Part shown: in pieces, positions 1 through 7,588 of the stretch
Layout: each line of letters starts with the position of its first letter
Position numbering within the stretch: position 1 is the first letter of the stretch
NCBI GenBank assembly: GCA_964640855.1
Contig: CAZXIX010000030.1
Coordinates: 1-41,697, forward strand
Reading direction: 5' to 3'
DNA length: 41,697 nt
DNA from: JAJDFU01 sp964640855
GTDB taxonomy: Bacteria > Bacteroidota > Bacteroidia > Chitinophagales > Saprospiraceae
Notes under the pieces: generated by a model
The model's input: only the letters and a program-made list of their open reading frames with translations
Database searches by the model: none
Told to the model about the DNA's origin: nothing
Program-made: the position numbers and the translations under genes

Positions 1-2
1 CC

Positions 3-347
3 GACCCGGAGGAACTGGAGTGGCGCTTTCCGGTTCGGTTGCACCATTTTGGTTTGCGAAAAGGATCCGGTGGCGAAGGAAAATGGCACGGTGGGGACGG
101 TCTGATCCGCGAAATGGAATTTCTGGAGCCCGTGCAATTGACGGTGCTCACACAACATCGGGTGGAAGAGCCCTTCGGCTGCGAAGGCGGTCAAAACGGA
201 GCCGTAGGCCGGCAGTGGGTTGTCCGAAAGGATGGATCCCTGGAGGAGCTTGAAGGGATGGACCAGGCGGAGCTAAATCCAGGTGACCAGATCCATGTAG
301 AAACCCCGGGAGGGGGAGGATGGGCGGTGGAAGTGATTGAAAAATAG
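3..347 (+). CDS. Hydantoinase B / 5-oxoprolinase-type protein, C-terminal fragment
   Basis: The open frame enters from the left edge and ends with TAG at 345-347, so only the last ~114 residues are present. They match the C-terminal part of the hydantoinase B/HyuB family: a GSGG-x-G-x-W-x-GGDGL stretch, then an EPxxLTVLTQHR segment, and a closing PGD-x-I-x-VETPGGGGW motif. Family members use ATP to hydrolyse cyclic amides such as hydantoins or 5-oxoproline; the substrate cannot be told from this fragment, nor whether an HyuA subunit is fused or adjacent upstream. The family assignment is secure from the glycine-rich end; the exact function is open. Confidence 0.88.
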   Translation, partial: DPEELEWRFPVRLHHFGLRKGSGGEGKWHGGDGLIREMEFLEPVQLTVLTQHRVEEPFGCEGGQNGAVGRQWVVRKDGSLEELEGMDQAELNPGDQIHVETPGGGGWAVEVIEK

Positions 348-402
348 CTGGAAGAAAATTCATGAGTTAATCCTTGAAAAGAATAGGAATAACACATAAC
401 TT

Positions 403-1110
403 ATGTTCATAAACACCTCTAAATTCATTCAAAATGAAATTTTACCCCCCCCCCGTTTATTCTTAGCTCTAATCCTGTTGGCTTTGAATTTTGCCTGCCA
501 AAAAAATGATACGGATGAATTCTATTGTTGTGACCCTGAGATTAACCAGTGGGTAATAGAAAACAAGGAGACCTTAATCAAAATGAATCGATCTGAGTTT
601 GTAAAATTGGATCGAGAAAAGCAAAAAGCAGCCTTTAACAGCTTTTCTGCGGATAAAAAGTTAAGCTTGTGGAAAGAAAAGTTTGAATCTCATCTTTTGA
701 ACCTTGACCAATCAAATTCTTCAGACAAAAAATTATACATAAAGGTATTAAATGAATTGTCACTTGACTTGTTTTCCCCTAAATCCGATCTTTCGGAGAG
801 AAAGCAATTCATCGATAACTTAATAAAAGCTTCGGAGCAAATTGGTTGGAGTAAAGAAAAGATGGTAATTACATTCATGTTTCTGGAACTTCCTACTGAA
901 CTCAGACATAAACAAATTCAAACCAATAATACCCGTGGTCCTGCTCCAATAGCGTCGGGTCAAACCTGCCATTGCAGTTGGGATTTATCTTGCATCTCAG
1001 TTAACCAAGGAGATTGTGAAGAAAGGAAGGATGATTGTGAAAAAACAGGATCAGGCTGTGGTTGGTTTTTCCTCTATCCTTGCACTGGTAGATGTGAGTT
1101 CTCGGCTTAA
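403..1110 (+). CDS. Lipoprotein with C-terminal eight-cysteine fulvocin-C-like domain
   Basis: A 235-residue protein with an N-terminal hydrophobic segment (residues 18-31) and a likely lipobox cysteine at 32, so probably exported and lipidated. Residues ~45-170 are a charged, mostly helical region I do not recognise. The last ~47 residues hold eight cysteines (189, 191, 197, 205, 212, 219, 227, 231) in a CxC ... GCGW ... CTGRC arrangement, like the myxobacterial bacteriocin fulvocin C as I remember it; NCBI annotates fulvocin C-related proteins in Bacteroidota. Two more cysteines lie at 42-43. The gene is AT-rich, and a run of ten C falls at codons 15-18; a second ATG at 434 would reach the same reading frame if the tract had eleven C. 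A membrane thioredoxin follows. That it is a toxin or bacteriocin precursor is inference. Confidence 0.7.
   Translation: MFINTSKFIQNEILPPPRLFLALILLALNFACQKNDTDEFYCCDPEINQWVIENKETLIKMNRSEFVKLDREKQKAAFNSFSADKKLSLWKEKFESHLLNLDQSNSSDKKLYIKVLNELSLDLFSPKSDLSERKQFIDNLIKASEQIGWSKEKMVITFMFLELPTELRHKQIQTNNTRGPAPIASGQTCHCSWDLSCISVNQGDCEERKDDCEKTGSGCGWFFLYPCTGRCEFSA
445..454 (+). repeat. Ten-C homopolymer tract inside the signal-peptide coding region
   Basis: Ten consecutive C in an otherwise AT-rich gene, just before the hydrophobic core of the signal peptide. With ten C the ATG at 403 reads through into the lipoprotein. With eleven C the ATG at 434 would instead give a short, more typical signal beginning MKFYPPPRLFLALILL. 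Such tracts are classic slipped-strand sites, but they are also assembly error hot spots. Confidence 0.75.
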
Positions 1111-1133
1111 GGGTATTCCTGTAATCCTACACC

Positions 1134-1182
1134 AATACCTGTTTTATTTATTTTGTGGCACAAAATAAATAAAACAGGTATT
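1134..1182. terminator. Perfect 24-bp inverted repeat between the two genes
   Basis: Positions 1134-1157 and 1159-1182 are exact reverse complements around a single central base. The arms are AT-rich with an ACCTG/CAGGT core, and on the + strand the right arm runs into TTTT. It starts 24 bases after the stop of the cysteine-rich gene and ends 17 bases before the next ATG. It could be an intrinsic terminator or attenuator, an RNA-stabilising hairpin, or a protein-binding or recombination site. A second short inverted pair, TGTGGCA (1154-1160) and TGCCACA (1193-1199), overlaps the start of the next gene. Confidence 0.6.
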
Positions 1183-1198
1183 TTCCACCATCTGCCAC

Positions 1199-2443
1199 AT
1201 GATAAAATTAAACAAGATTCTTTTCTGGTTCTCATTATTAGCCTTAATCTTCGGACTATACCTACTCCCTACATGGTCAAAATGGGGTTTAGCTGCCAAT
1301 AATATTAAGCTAAATAATTTGATTTCCGAATTATTCCCCATTTACTGTTTGCCATTTTTAATTCTAGCAGGTTTTACTTTAGAAAGAGAAAAATGGGTTT
1401 CGGAAAAAATCTTGTTCGCTATAATTTTGTCCTTCTATCTCTCAAGTACTGGTTTTAATTATTTTTTCGTTGAGAACCAGAGTAACGAAGCCGTGCAGTT
1501 TAGTATGCACTCGCTTAATTTATTAGCTTTTTTATACGCCTTTTTCTTCAGGAAAGCTATTGGCAATAAAGAAAAGATGAGTGTTTTTGTTGCCGCCTTC
1601 ATAATATTTTTTACCAGTATACTATCTGGAGCAATTTCATGGGTAAATCAATTCGCGATAACTGCAGTTGCATATGGTGTGGTTGGTTTTATTCTCACAA
1701 AAAAGAAAAATAGTGATACCACCCAAAACCTATCCTTACTTCTGGTTCCTTTTGTAACAACCTATATAGTACCTGTTATGATCGATCAACTGGTTTATGT
1801 ATACCCGGTTGCCCTGATAGGGCCGGTAAGTTCAATATTTGGCTGTCAGATGAAAAAACTTATGATGTACCACAGGAAAGATTATGTAATTATATTTAGT
1901 TCAGTCTTTATTCTTTTCTTGGGTTATAGCCAATATGCCGGATACGAAAACTGGTTGCAATTCGCATGGAATCAGAGTGCATATCGTAACCAGGAAGGAT
2001 TTCATTTTGCTGCATTAGACCAAGACTCCAATTTGATTACTCATGAAACTATGAAAGGAGATTGGGTCTTACTGGATTTGTGGACAACTGGGTGCAGGAA
2101 CTGTATTGAGGCATTTCCAAAAGTTGAAAGTCTATATCAGGAAGTAAAGGATAATCAAGATTTCCGTTTATATGTAGTATACCTTCCTACAATTCGAGAC
2201 AATCCCGCAAATGTAAATGCAATGAAAACCCGATTTATCAAAGAAAGAGGCCTTTCTTTTCCTTTATTGGATTCAACAATGCCTTTTGAGGAGGTCTCCA
2301 AACAGTTAAATTTCTCTAGTGTACCTAAATATGTCATTATAGACCCAGAAGGAACCATAAGATATTGCGGGAACCCTTCATTTGAAGACCGAATTTGGGT
2401 TCACAACATTCGAAAAATCTTAAAAAACTTTTTAGCCGGTTAA
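1199..2443 (+). CDS. Polytopic membrane protein with C-terminal TlpA-like thioredoxin domain
   Basis: 414 residues. The first ~255 are very hydrophobic and look like about eight membrane helices. Residues ~270-414 form a TlpA/AhpC-like thioredoxin fold: VLLDLWTTGCRNC has a redox CxxC at Cys299/Cys302, and SSVPKY contains the expected cis-proline near residue 376. The tryptophan normally just before the first cysteine is replaced by TTG. The domain would face the periplasm and could oxidise, reduce or isomerise disulfides. The gene follows the eight-cysteine lipoprotein 88 bases downstream in the same AT-rich stretch, which suggests that protein as substrate; this is inference. The fold call is solid, the role is not. 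Confidence 0.75.
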   Translation: MIKLNKILFWFSLLALIFGLYLLPTWSKWGLAANNIKLNNLISELFPIYCLPFLILAGFTLEREKWVSEKILFAIILSFYLSSTGFNYFFVENQSNEAVQFSMHSLNLLAFLYAFFFRKAIGNKEKMSVFVAAFIIFFTSILSGAISWVNQFAITAVAYGVVGFILTKKKNSDTTQNLSLLLVPFVTTYIVPVMIDQLVYVYPVALIGPVSSIFGCQMKKLMMYHRKDYVIIFSSVFILFLGYSQYAGYENWLQFAWNQSAYRNQEGFHFAALDQDSNLITHETMKGDWVLLDLWTTGCRNCIEAFPKVESLYQEVKDNQDFRLYVVYLPTIRDNPANVNAMKTRFIKERGLSFPLLDSTMPFEEVSKQLNFSSVPKYVIIDPEGTIRYCGNPSFEDRIWVHNIRKILKNFLAG

Positions 2444-2644
2444 CTGCTTCTATCATCGAAAATTCACTGAATTGAGAACCTGACATGTTATCATAATCCG
2501 ATCAAATCGCAAACAAGTCTTAGGGTTTTCTTTTATCATTAACCATTTATTGATCTGACAAAGCCAACGATTCTTTTATGAAGAACAAACAATCCATTGA
2601 GAGAAATTCCGATTAATCTGCTATGAAGAGTTGTAGCACCTTCA

Positions 2645-4117
2645 TTAAAAACCTGCTGACACCCACTCTCGGAGGGCTTTCCGCTCCAATCTCAGGATCA
2701 AAGCCACAAACAACAGGAAAAAGGCCGTATGGATCCCAAAGCGAATCCAAATCATATCCGGGAGGAATCGGTCAGTCCAGGTGGAAACCATGTAGAGCCC
2801 GATACTTAATCCCAGATAAAAGGAAATCCGCCACATCGGATAAGGAATAGGATACTCCCTTTGCCCGGTCCAGTAGCCGGCCAGAGCCATAAATCCGTAG
2901 CAAGCTAAAGTGGCCCAGGCGGGCCCCCAGTAGCCGATTTGAGGAATCAGGATCAAATTGAGCGTAAGAACAATGGCGGTACCTCCCAGGGCAATGAAAC
3001 CTCCATAGCGGGTTTTGTTCTTGAGTTTGAACCAGACGGAGAAATTGTAATAAAGCCCCAGGAAAAGGTTGGCCATCAGCAAGACGGGCAAAATGCCCAG
3101 GGCTTCGCGAAAATCAGCCCCCAGGAAATACTGGATCACATCCAGGTAGAGCAGGATGCCCAGAAAGGCAAAACTACCGAAAAGGGCAAAAGCCTGCGCC
3201 ACCCGGGCATAGAGCTTGGGTGCATCCTTATCCACCGACTGGCGGAAAAAGAAAGGCTCGGCCGCGTAGTTGAAAGCCTGAGTGAAAAGGTTCATGAAAA
3301 CCGCCAGCTTGGCTGCAGCTCCGTACAAGCCCGCCTGCTCCAGGTTGTAATCCAGATCAGGAGAAGCGAAGCCTTTCAGCATGGGCGTCCCGACCAGCTG
3401 GTTGGTGATGCCGGCCAGGGCTGCCAGGACCAAAGGAAAGGCATAGTTCGCCATTTTCTTCAGCCATCCCGACTCCATCCGGGGGCGAATGCGTAGATAA
3501 GCAGGCACAAGAAGCAGCAAGACCAGCGAACTGGCCAATACATTCGATAAAAACAGAAAAGACAGCTGCTCCTTACCGGTAAGATCCATCCCCACATAAG
3601 GCGGCCGAATCTCCAGGAAAAAGAAGATGCATAAAATATTGAAGCTGATTCCGGCCAGGCGGATCCCCGCGAACCGAATAGGTCGACTCTCCAGGCGAAG
3701 CAGGGCGAAGGGCATGGCAGCCAGCGCATCCAGGGCAATGATCAACCCGATCCAAAGGATGAATTCGGGATGATCCGGATACTTAAGCCAGGTAGCGATG
3801 GTTTGGGCTTGAGTGAGGAACCAGACCGAAAAGACCAGAGTCAATCCCCAGATCAGCAGCGTACCCGTGTTAAAGGCAGTTGGCCGGTCTTCCTGGTCGG
3901 TACCGAAGCGGAAAAAGGTGGTCTCCATCCGGAAGGTCAGCAGCACCAGAACGAAGGCCGTCCAGAAGTATAGCTCATTGTAAATGCCGTAATCCACCGG
4001 GCTAAAAACCCGCGTCAGATAAGGCGTCAGTATGACGAAATGCAACAAACGGCCGAGGATACTGCTCAGTCCGTATATGGCGGTTTCTCCGGCCAGTTGT
4101 TTGAGCTGCTTCAGCAT
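2645..4117 (-). CDS. Polysaccharide/oligosaccharide flippase, Wzx-like (MOP superfamily)
   Basis: About 490 residues and twelve to fourteen predicted membrane helices, with the N-terminal pattern MLKQLKQLAGETAIYGLSS and LTRVFSPVDYGIYNE, typical of the polysaccharide biosynthesis/export family that moves lipid-linked sugar units across the inner membrane. The frame stays open to 4198, but the MLKQ start at 4117 fits the family; the upstream 27 residues are basic and unlike it. No other polysaccharide genes are adjacent, so the glycan served is unknown. It is transcribed divergently from the M42 peptidase, sharing a ~145-bp intergenic region. Confidence 0.87.
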   Translation of the reverse strand: MLKQLKQLAGETAIYGLSSILGRLLHFVILTPYLTRVFSPVDYGIYNELYFWTAFVLVLLTFRMETTFFRFGTDQEDRPTAFNTGTLLIWGLTLVFSVWFLTQAQTIATWLKYPDHPEFILWIGLIIALDALAAMPFALLRLESRPIRFAGIRLAGISFNILCIFFFLEIRPPYVGMDLTGKEQLSFLFLSNVLASSLVLLLLVPAYLRIRPRMESGWLKKMANYAFPLVLAALAGITNQLVGTPMLKGFASPDLDYNLEQAGLYGAAAKLAVFMNLFTQAFNYAAEPFFFRQSVDKDAPKLYARVAQAFALFGSFAFLGILLYLDVIQYFLGADFREALGILPVLLMANLFLGLYYNFSVWFKLKNKTRYGGFIALGGTAIVLTLNLILIPQIGYWGPAWATLACYGFMALAGYWTGQREYPIPYPMWRISFYLGLSIGLYMVSTWTDRFLPDMIWIRFGIHTAFFLLFVALILRLERKALREWVSAGF

Positions 4118-4216
4118 AGTAGGCTGCAAGATACGGCTTGCCGTCCTTGTGCCGAGCTTCCTTTTCCCGAAGGATTTACCCGAAAGGCCCACACCCAATC
4201 AAAAGCATTTTTCCCG

Positions 4217-4224
4217 TAGCTTTG
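4217..4224 (+). promoter_or_regulatory. Candidate -7 box TAGCTTTG
   Basis: Matches the Bacteroidota sigma-A -7 consensus TAnnTTTG, 37 bases before the ATG of the M42 peptidase. I see no good TTG -33 element at the expected distance, so this is a half-supported promoter. Confidence 0.4.
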
Positions 4225-4261
4225 ACTCTAATCTGGAAAGGCACTACACCAACTTGCAGCT

Positions 4262-5341
4262 ATGATCAACATACCCCTATTCAAACAGATCTGCGAAACG
4301 CCCGGCGCGCCCGGATTTGAACAACCCATCCGAAATCTGGTGATCGAAAAAGCCAAGCCCCTTGCCGATGAACTTTCCGTCGATTCCATGGGCAACGTCA
4401 TCGCCGTCAAACGAGGAAAAGAAAGAAAAAAGGTGATGGTCGCCGCCCATATGGATGAAATTTCCTTCATCGTCACCCATGTGGACGAAGACGGTTTTCT
4501 CCGCTTTCACCCGCTCGGTGGCTTTGACCCCAAAACGTTGACTTCCCAACGGGTGATCGTACACGGGAAAAAAGATCTCATCGGAGTCATGGGATCCAAG
4601 CCGATCCACATCATGAAGCCGGAGGAACGGAACAAAATCGTTCCCATCAGCGAATATTTCATCGACATCGGCATGAATCAGGAGGAAGCCCGGAAATGGG
4701 TGGAGGTCGGAAGTCCGGTTACCCGGGAGCGGGAATTTGTTGAAATGGGTGAATGTGTGAACAGCAAGTCCATCGACAATAGGGTATCGGTTTTCATTCT
4801 GCTGGAGGTGCTGAAGGAACTGAAAGACGCGGAGATCCCCTATGACCTGTATGCCGTCTTCACTGTGCAGGAGGAGGTTGGCCTTCGGGGAGCGATCAAC
4901 GCAGCCGGCCACATCGACCCGGACTTCGGATTCGGCCTCGACGTGACTATAGCTTTCGACGTGCCTGGCGCCCAGCCGCATGAGTTCGTCACTCAACTGG
5001 GGAAAGGTACGGCCATAAAAATCCTCGACGGATCGGTCATCAGCGACTACCGCATGGTGGAATTCCTGAAAAATACAGCCAACGAATTAGAGATTCCCTG
5101 GCAGCCGGAGATTCTCCCGGCCGGCGGCACCGACACCGCCGGCATCCAACGCTACGGCAAGCACGGCGCCATTACAGGGGCCGTTTCCATTCCCATTCGC
5201 CACATCCACCAGACCATCGAACTGGCCCACAAAAAGGACATCCGGGCTTCCATCGACCTTTTGAAAGCTGGAATCAGCAGGCTGGATCGGCATCACTGGG
5301 AAATCTATCCCAACGAACAAAAATCGGATTTTGGCTTTTAG
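4262..5341 (+). CDS. M42 family metallo-aminopeptidase
   Basis: 359 residues, the normal length for the M42 (glutamyl aminopeptidase / FrvX / TET-type) family of cytoplasmic dinuclear-metal aminopeptidases. Visible features are AAHMDEISF (His63 metal ligand, Asp65), NSKSIDNR (bridging Asp172), the catalytic acid and metal ligand in QEEVGLRG (Glu204/Glu205), the LDVTIAFD segment, and a late RHIHQTIE histidine. The PA-like insertion between the two halves of the catalytic domain is present (~70-160). It likely trims peptides during protein turnover. It stands alone, with a -7-like box upstream. Confidence 0.93.
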   Translation: MINIPLFKQICETPGAPGFEQPIRNLVIEKAKPLADELSVDSMGNVIAVKRGKERKKVMVAAHMDEISFIVTHVDEDGFLRFHPLGGFDPKTLTSQRVIVHGKKDLIGVMGSKPIHIMKPEERNKIVPISEYFIDIGMNQEEARKWVEVGSPVTREREFVEMGECVNSKSIDNRVSVFILLEVLKELKDAEIPYDLYAVFTVQEEVGLRGAINAAGHIDPDFGFGLDVTIAFDVPGAQPHEFVTQLGKGTAIKILDGSVISDYRMVEFLKNTANELEIPWQPEILPAGGTDTAGIQRYGKHGAITGAVSIPIRHIHQTIELAHKKDIRASIDLLKAGISRLDRHHWEIYPNEQKSDFGF

Positions 5342-5407
5342 GTTTACAAAGAACCCTATCGGGTGAAAACTTTTATTGTCTGAAAACCCAAACCTAAAAG
5401 AAGACCC

Positions 5408-5650
5408 ATGTGGACTGAAAAAGACAACAAACTCCAAGCCAATTTTGAATTCAAGGATTTCATGGAAGCATGGGCTTTCATGACCGAAGTTGCCTTCCGG
5501 GCGGAAAAAATGAATCACCACCCGGAATGGTCAAATGTATACAACAAGGTTTCCATCCACCTGAGCACACACGACGCCGGCGATATCGTGACCGACAAAG
5601 ACCGGAAACTGGCAGAAGCCATCGACGATATTTACCGGAAGCATCATTAG
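5408..5650 (+). CDS. Pterin-4a-carbinolamine dehydratase
   Basis: An 80-residue protein carrying the family hallmark NHHPEWSNVYNKVSIHLSTHDAG in two parts: the HHPEW active-site histidine pair and the STHDAGDIVTDKD segment. The enzyme dehydrates 4a-hydroxytetrahydrobiopterin to quinonoid dihydropterin, recycling cofactor for aromatic amino acid hydroxylases. It is slightly shorter than the usual ~95 residues, lacking part of the N-terminal strand. No hydroxylase is in the window. It follows the M42 peptidase by 66 bases; its stop is followed after ten bases by repeat copy 1. Confidence 0.9.
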   Translation: MWTEKDNKLQANFEFKDFMEAWAFMTEVAFRAEKMNHHPEWSNVYNKVSIHLSTHDAGDIVTDKDRKLAEAIDDIYRKHH

Positions 5651-5660
5651 AACAAAGGAA

Positions 5661-5783
5661 CATTCGAACAAGGAATTTAGAAGTAGAGGAGTCTGCTGGG
5701 ATTCGTGATGAAAAATCCTTTAAAAAGGAGAAGGTCTATCATTTCCACTCCACCACTTCGCTATTTATTTGTTCGATGGTTCG
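5661..5783. repeat. Palindromic intergenic repeat, copy 1 (~123 nt)
   Basis: Closely matches the segment at 10647-10768 over its whole length, starting with CATTCGAACAAGGAATTTAG and ending TTCGATGGTTCG. The two halves are inversely related: CATTCGAACAA against CCATCGAACAA, and GAAGTAGAGGAG against GAAGTGGTGGAG when the 3' half is reverse-complemented, so the element can fold into one long imperfect hairpin. It starts ten bases after a stop codon. I see no credible ORF in it. Confidence 0.8.
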
Positions 5784-5942
5784 TCATCCGGTATTCAAGC
5801 AAAAAGGGTCTTTCCTTGTGTGGTGCTCCCGGATATTAGACGATCAGAAGCCCTACCAGAGCACCCTTTTCAAATTTGATGCTGCCCGCATTTACTTGTA
5901 TAGACAGGCTAGAATTCCTACTTTGGGTGAAAACATTACGGC
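5784..5942. other. Intergenic region before the sugar operon
   Basis: No gene seen. It contains a weak inverted pair GGTGCTC (5822-5828) and GAGCACC (5859-5865) and a TTTG at 5875-5878, but no convincing full promoter. Because the operon encodes its own GntR regulator, an operator is likely here; I cannot point to it. Confidence 0.4.
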
Positions 5943-6860
5943 ATGTTTCACCTCGGTTTTGTGAGTGCCATCATGGCCGAAAAAAAGTTGGAGGAGGTTG
6001 TCCAATTCGCATCCGAAAACGGTTTTCGTTGTATAGAGGCAATGTGCTGGCCCAAAGGAGGTATCGACAAACGCCGGTATGCCGGGGTCACCCACATTGA
6101 CGTGGACCATCTGGACGAAGAAGCGGGTGCTATCCAAAAGTTGCTGGATCAAAAACAGATCTACATCTCCGCTTTAGGCTACTACCCGAATCCGCTGGAT
6201 CCGGAGACGGAAAACGCACAAGCTTATGTAGCGCACCTCAAAAAACTGATCACCGCAGCTGCTAAATTGGGTATCCCGGTGGTGAACACCTTTATTGGAA
6301 GAGACCCTGGCCGCACTCTTGAATACAATCTGGATCGGTATCAGGAGGTTTGGGGTGATATTGTTTCCCTGGCCGAAAAAGAGGACATCAAGATCGGGAT
6401 CGAAAATTGCCCTATGTTGTTTACCGCTGACGAATGGCCGGGCGGTAAAAACCTGGCTTTTTCCCCGGCCATTTGGGACGAAATGTTCACCCGTATTCCC
6501 AGTGACAAGCTGGGCCTCAACTATGATCCCTCCCATCTGGTATGGATGCAGATGGACGAAATTCAACCCATCTACGACTACCGCGAAAAACTGTTTCACA
6601 TCCATTTAAAGGATGTAAAAGTGTACCAGCACAAGCTGGACAGGGTGGGCATATTGGCTTATCCCCTGGACTACCATTCCCCGAAGATCCCGGGGCTGGG
6701 CGACGTGCGCTGGCGCGATTTCTTTTCGGCGCTTTCTACTGCAGGCTACAAGGGCCCGGTATGTATTGAAGTGGAAGACAAGGCCTACGAAGGTTCGGAA
6801 AACGATGTTTCAGCTGCTCTACGGACCAGCCGCAACTATTTGCAACAATTTCTATCCTGA
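5943..6860 (+). CDS. Sugar phosphate isomerase/epimerase (xylose isomerase-like TIM barrel)
   Basis: 305 residues of the AP-endonuclease-2/xylose-isomerase-like TIM-barrel family. Likely metal ligands stand in the usual order: Glu154 in GIENCPM, Asp195 and His198 in NYDPSHLVW, His221 in FHIHLKDV and Glu276 in CIEVEDK. Relatives include inosose dehydratase IolE, isomerase IolI and hydroxypyruvate isomerase, so isomerase, epimerase and dehydratase are all possible. It is the first gene of a five-gene operon; its TGA overlaps the ATG of the GntR gene by one base. The family is certain, the substrate unknown. Confidence 0.85.
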   Translation: MFHLGFVSAIMAEKKLEEVVQFASENGFRCIEAMCWPKGGIDKRRYAGVTHIDVDHLDEEAGAIQKLLDQKQIYISALGYYPNPLDPETENAQAYVAHLKKLITAAAKLGIPVVNTFIGRDPGRTLEYNLDRYQEVWGDIVSLAEKEDIKIGIENCPMLFTADEWPGGKNLAFSPAIWDEMFTRIPSDKLGLNYDPSHLVWMQMDEIQPIYDYREKLFHIHLKDVKVYQHKLDRVGILAYPLDYHSPKIPGLGDVRWRDFFSALSTAGYKGPVCIEVEDKAYEGSENDVSAALRTSRNYLQQFLS

Positions 6861-7576
6861 TGGAAGAAGCATTACCTCAATACAAGAGGCTCCACAGGGA
6901 ACTCAAGGAAAAAATCGTTTCCGGAAGCATTGCCAAAGGGGCCCTTTTACCCTCGGAAAATGAATTGTGCGCTGCCTACAACATCACCCGGGCGACGGTA
7001 AGACAAGGGCTGCAAGAACTGGTTAAAGAAGGTTTTATCGAAAAGCGAACGGGTATCGGTAGCGTGGTGGTCAATGATCGCAACAACCTGGGCCTTTTAA
7101 CCTTCAAAGGCTTTTCCGAAGTACTGGAGTCCACCTCCCTATCCTCCACGACGCAAAACCTTTGCCTGGAAAAGAGAGCCGTTTGGCCGACCCCTTTTTT
7201 CTATGAGCTGTCCGAAGCAGAAAAAAAGGCTGGCTATTTTTTCTTCGAACGGTTGAGAAGTGTAGAACAGCAACCCGTGATGCTGGAGCTCACGTACATT
7301 CCCGGAATGGATATCGACGATTTTTTGGACAAAATGTCGAACGTATCCTTGTTCAGCACTTTGTTCCGGACTTATAAGATCGAGGTGCTGAAAGTGCTTC
7401 AGGACGTCAGAGCAGTTGGCGCTCCAACAGAGGTAGCCAGGCAGCTTCGTTTGGAGCCCGATGAACCCCTACTCCATATCCATAGAAAATACCTAACGAC
7501 CAAACCGGATTTCCATATCTATAGCTCCCTTTTTTGCAATACCCAGAAATACGCTTTAAGTAACTTTTTCAGCTAA
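6860..7576 (+). CDS. GntR-family transcriptional regulator (HutC/UTRA type)
   Basis: 238 residues. Residues ~5-70 form the GntR winged helix: LHRELKEKIVSGSIAKG, the recognition helix in NITRATVRQGLQELVKEGF, and the RTGIGSVV wing. Residues ~90-238 look like a UTRA ligand-binding domain (PVMLELTYIPG, LEPDEPLLHIHRKYL), which usually senses a sugar phosphate or pathway intermediate. It lies inside the operon, overlapping the isomerase by one base and 12 bases ahead of deoC, so it most likely controls this operon in response to an intermediate. Confidence 0.9.
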   Translation: MEEALPQYKRLHRELKEKIVSGSIAKGALLPSENELCAAYNITRATVRQGLQELVKEGFIEKRTGIGSVVVNDRNNLGLLTFKGFSEVLESTSLSSTTQNLCLEKRAVWPTPFFYELSEAEKKAGYFFFERLRSVEQQPVMLELTYIPGMDIDDFLDKMSNVSLFSTLFRTYKIEVLKVLQDVRAVGAPTEVARQLRLEPDEPLLHIHRKYLTTKPDFHIYSSLFCNTQKYALSNFFS

Positions 7577-7588
7577 TAAAAAACGAAA

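Noticed and set aside
5822..5865. GGTGCTC/GAGCACC inverted pair as an operator or terminator before the sugar operon
   Set aside because: The loop is 30 bases, the stem only seven, and spacing does not fit GntR operators.
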